In this document: in pieces, positions 4,926 to 5,314 of the stretch
How positions within the stretch are numbered: position 1 is the stretch's first letter
Layout of the letters: each line of letters starts with the position of its first letter
DNA from: Kiloniellaceae bacterium
GTDB taxonomy: Bacteria > Pseudomonadota > Alphaproteobacteria > Kiloniellales > Kiloniellaceae
Reading direction: 5' to 3'
Assembly (NCBI GenBank): GCA_021776145.1
Contig: JAJFGM010000136.1
Location: 1-5,314 of the forward strand
Length of the DNA: 5,314 bases
Notes under the pieces: model-generated
Seen by the model: the letters and a program-made list of their open reading frames with translations, nothing else
Database searches by the model: none
What the model was told of the DNA's origin: nothing
Program-made: the position numbers and the translations under genes

Positions 4926-5314
4926 ATGCGTCACGGAAATAGCGGCCGCAAACTCAATCGCACCGCCAGCCATCGCAAGGCGATGTTTGCGAATATGGCG
5001 GCGGCGTTGATCAAGCATGAGCAGATCAAGACGACTTTGCCGAAAGCCAAGGATCTGCGCCGGGTTGTCGATCGCCTCGTCACGCTCGGCAAGCGCGGCG
5101 ACCTGCACGCCCGGCGCCAGGCGCTTTCGACGCTGCGTGACAACAAACTCGCCGCCAAGCTGTTCGGCGAATTGGCGGAACGCTACAAGGAACGCCCGGG
5201 CGGATACACGCGGGTCCTCAAGGCCGGCTTCCGTTACGGTGACATGGCGCCGATGGCGATCATTGAACTGACCGATCGCAATCCCGAGGCCAAGGGCTTG
5301 GACTCCGGTCCGAC
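4926..5314 (+). CDS. rplQ: 50S ribosomal protein L17, 3' end outside window
   Basis: L17 is a large-subunit protein near the peptide exit tunnel, binding 23S rRNA. The visible 129 codons begin MRHGNSGRKLNRTASHRKAM (1-20), the standard N-terminus. The L17 signature region IKTTLPKAKDLR follows (34-45), then LVTLGKRGDLHARRQAL (51-67) and GGYTRVLKAGFRYGD (92-106), followed by MAPMAIIEL. The reading continues past the E. coli-length core into NPEAKGLDSGP with no stop, consistent with the slightly longer alphaproteobacterial L17. The frame is cut by the window edge, so it is partial, not broken. GAGGAG at 4912-4917 with an 8-base spacer gives it its own good ribosome binding site, which suits the 162-base gap after rpoA. 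Confidence 0.98.
   Translation, partial: MRHGNSGRKLNRTASHRKAMFANMAAALIKHEQIKTTLPKAKDLRRVVDRLVTLGKRGDLHARRQALSTLRDNKLAAKLFGELAERYKERPGGYTRVLKAGFRYGDMAPMAIIELTDRNPEAKGLDSGP

Noticed and set aside
3750..5108. 452-codon open frame on the - strand opposite rpoA and rplQ
   Set aside because: It mirrors two certain genes, crosses their spacer, and its translation is His/Arg/Asp-rich with no recognisable family motif. Long antisense frames are expected in GC-rich genes with strong codon bias.

Overview
The window is a stretch of the conserved ribosomal-protein / secretion / RNA-polymerase cluster (end of the spc operon plus the alpha operon) of an alphaproteobacterium. The order is rplO (L15), secY, adk, rpsM (S13), rpsK (S11), rpoA, rplQ (L17), all on the + strand. 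Three points favour Alphaproteobacteria: adk sits directly between secY and rpsM; rpmJ and rpsD are absent from the places they hold in Escherichia coli; and the proteins have alphaproteobacterial wording (RpoA starting near LQKNW, L17 starting MRHGNSGRKLNRT, an adenylate kinase with a four-cysteine LID). Order and genus cannot be fixed by eye. The DNA is GC-rich with matching codon use in every gene, and there is no sign of transfer, mobile elements, CRISPR or tRNA/rRNA genes.

Layout. Bases 1-115 hold a possible last few codons of rpmD (L30), then a structured spacer and the rplO ribosome binding site. rplO (116-643) and secY (659-2005) are 15 bases apart, and adk (2002-2652) overlaps secY by an ATGA junction, so this part reads as one tight transcription unit. 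A near-consensus sigma-70-type promoter (TTGACT, 16 bases, TATAAT) lies 3 bases after the adk stop. It is followed at once by a terminator-like hairpin with a T-run and by a second hairpin before rpsM. The promoter divides the cluster into an upstream (spc) and a downstream (alpha) unit. rpsM (2786-3163) and rpsK (3184-3573) are closely packed. A 173-base spacer with a long GC-rich hairpin precedes rpoA (3747-4763). A 162-base spacer with several hairpins and a thrice-repeated 7-mer precedes rplQ (4926 to beyond the window end).

How the genes work together. L15 and L17 are large-subunit proteins, S13 and S11 are small-subunit head/platform proteins, SecY is the protein-export channel, Adk balances adenine nucleotides, and RpoA is the RNA polymerase assembly scaffold. 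Co-transcription couples ribosome, secretion and transcription capacity to growth.

I found no undescribed enzyme system; all coding content is housekeeping. The parts worth a second look are non-coding: the promoter/hairpin leader of rpsM, the hairpin in the rpsK-rpoA gap where rpsD would sit in E. coli, and the repeat-and-hairpin array between rpoA and rplQ. Their regulatory roles are inferred from base pairing done by eye, not shown.
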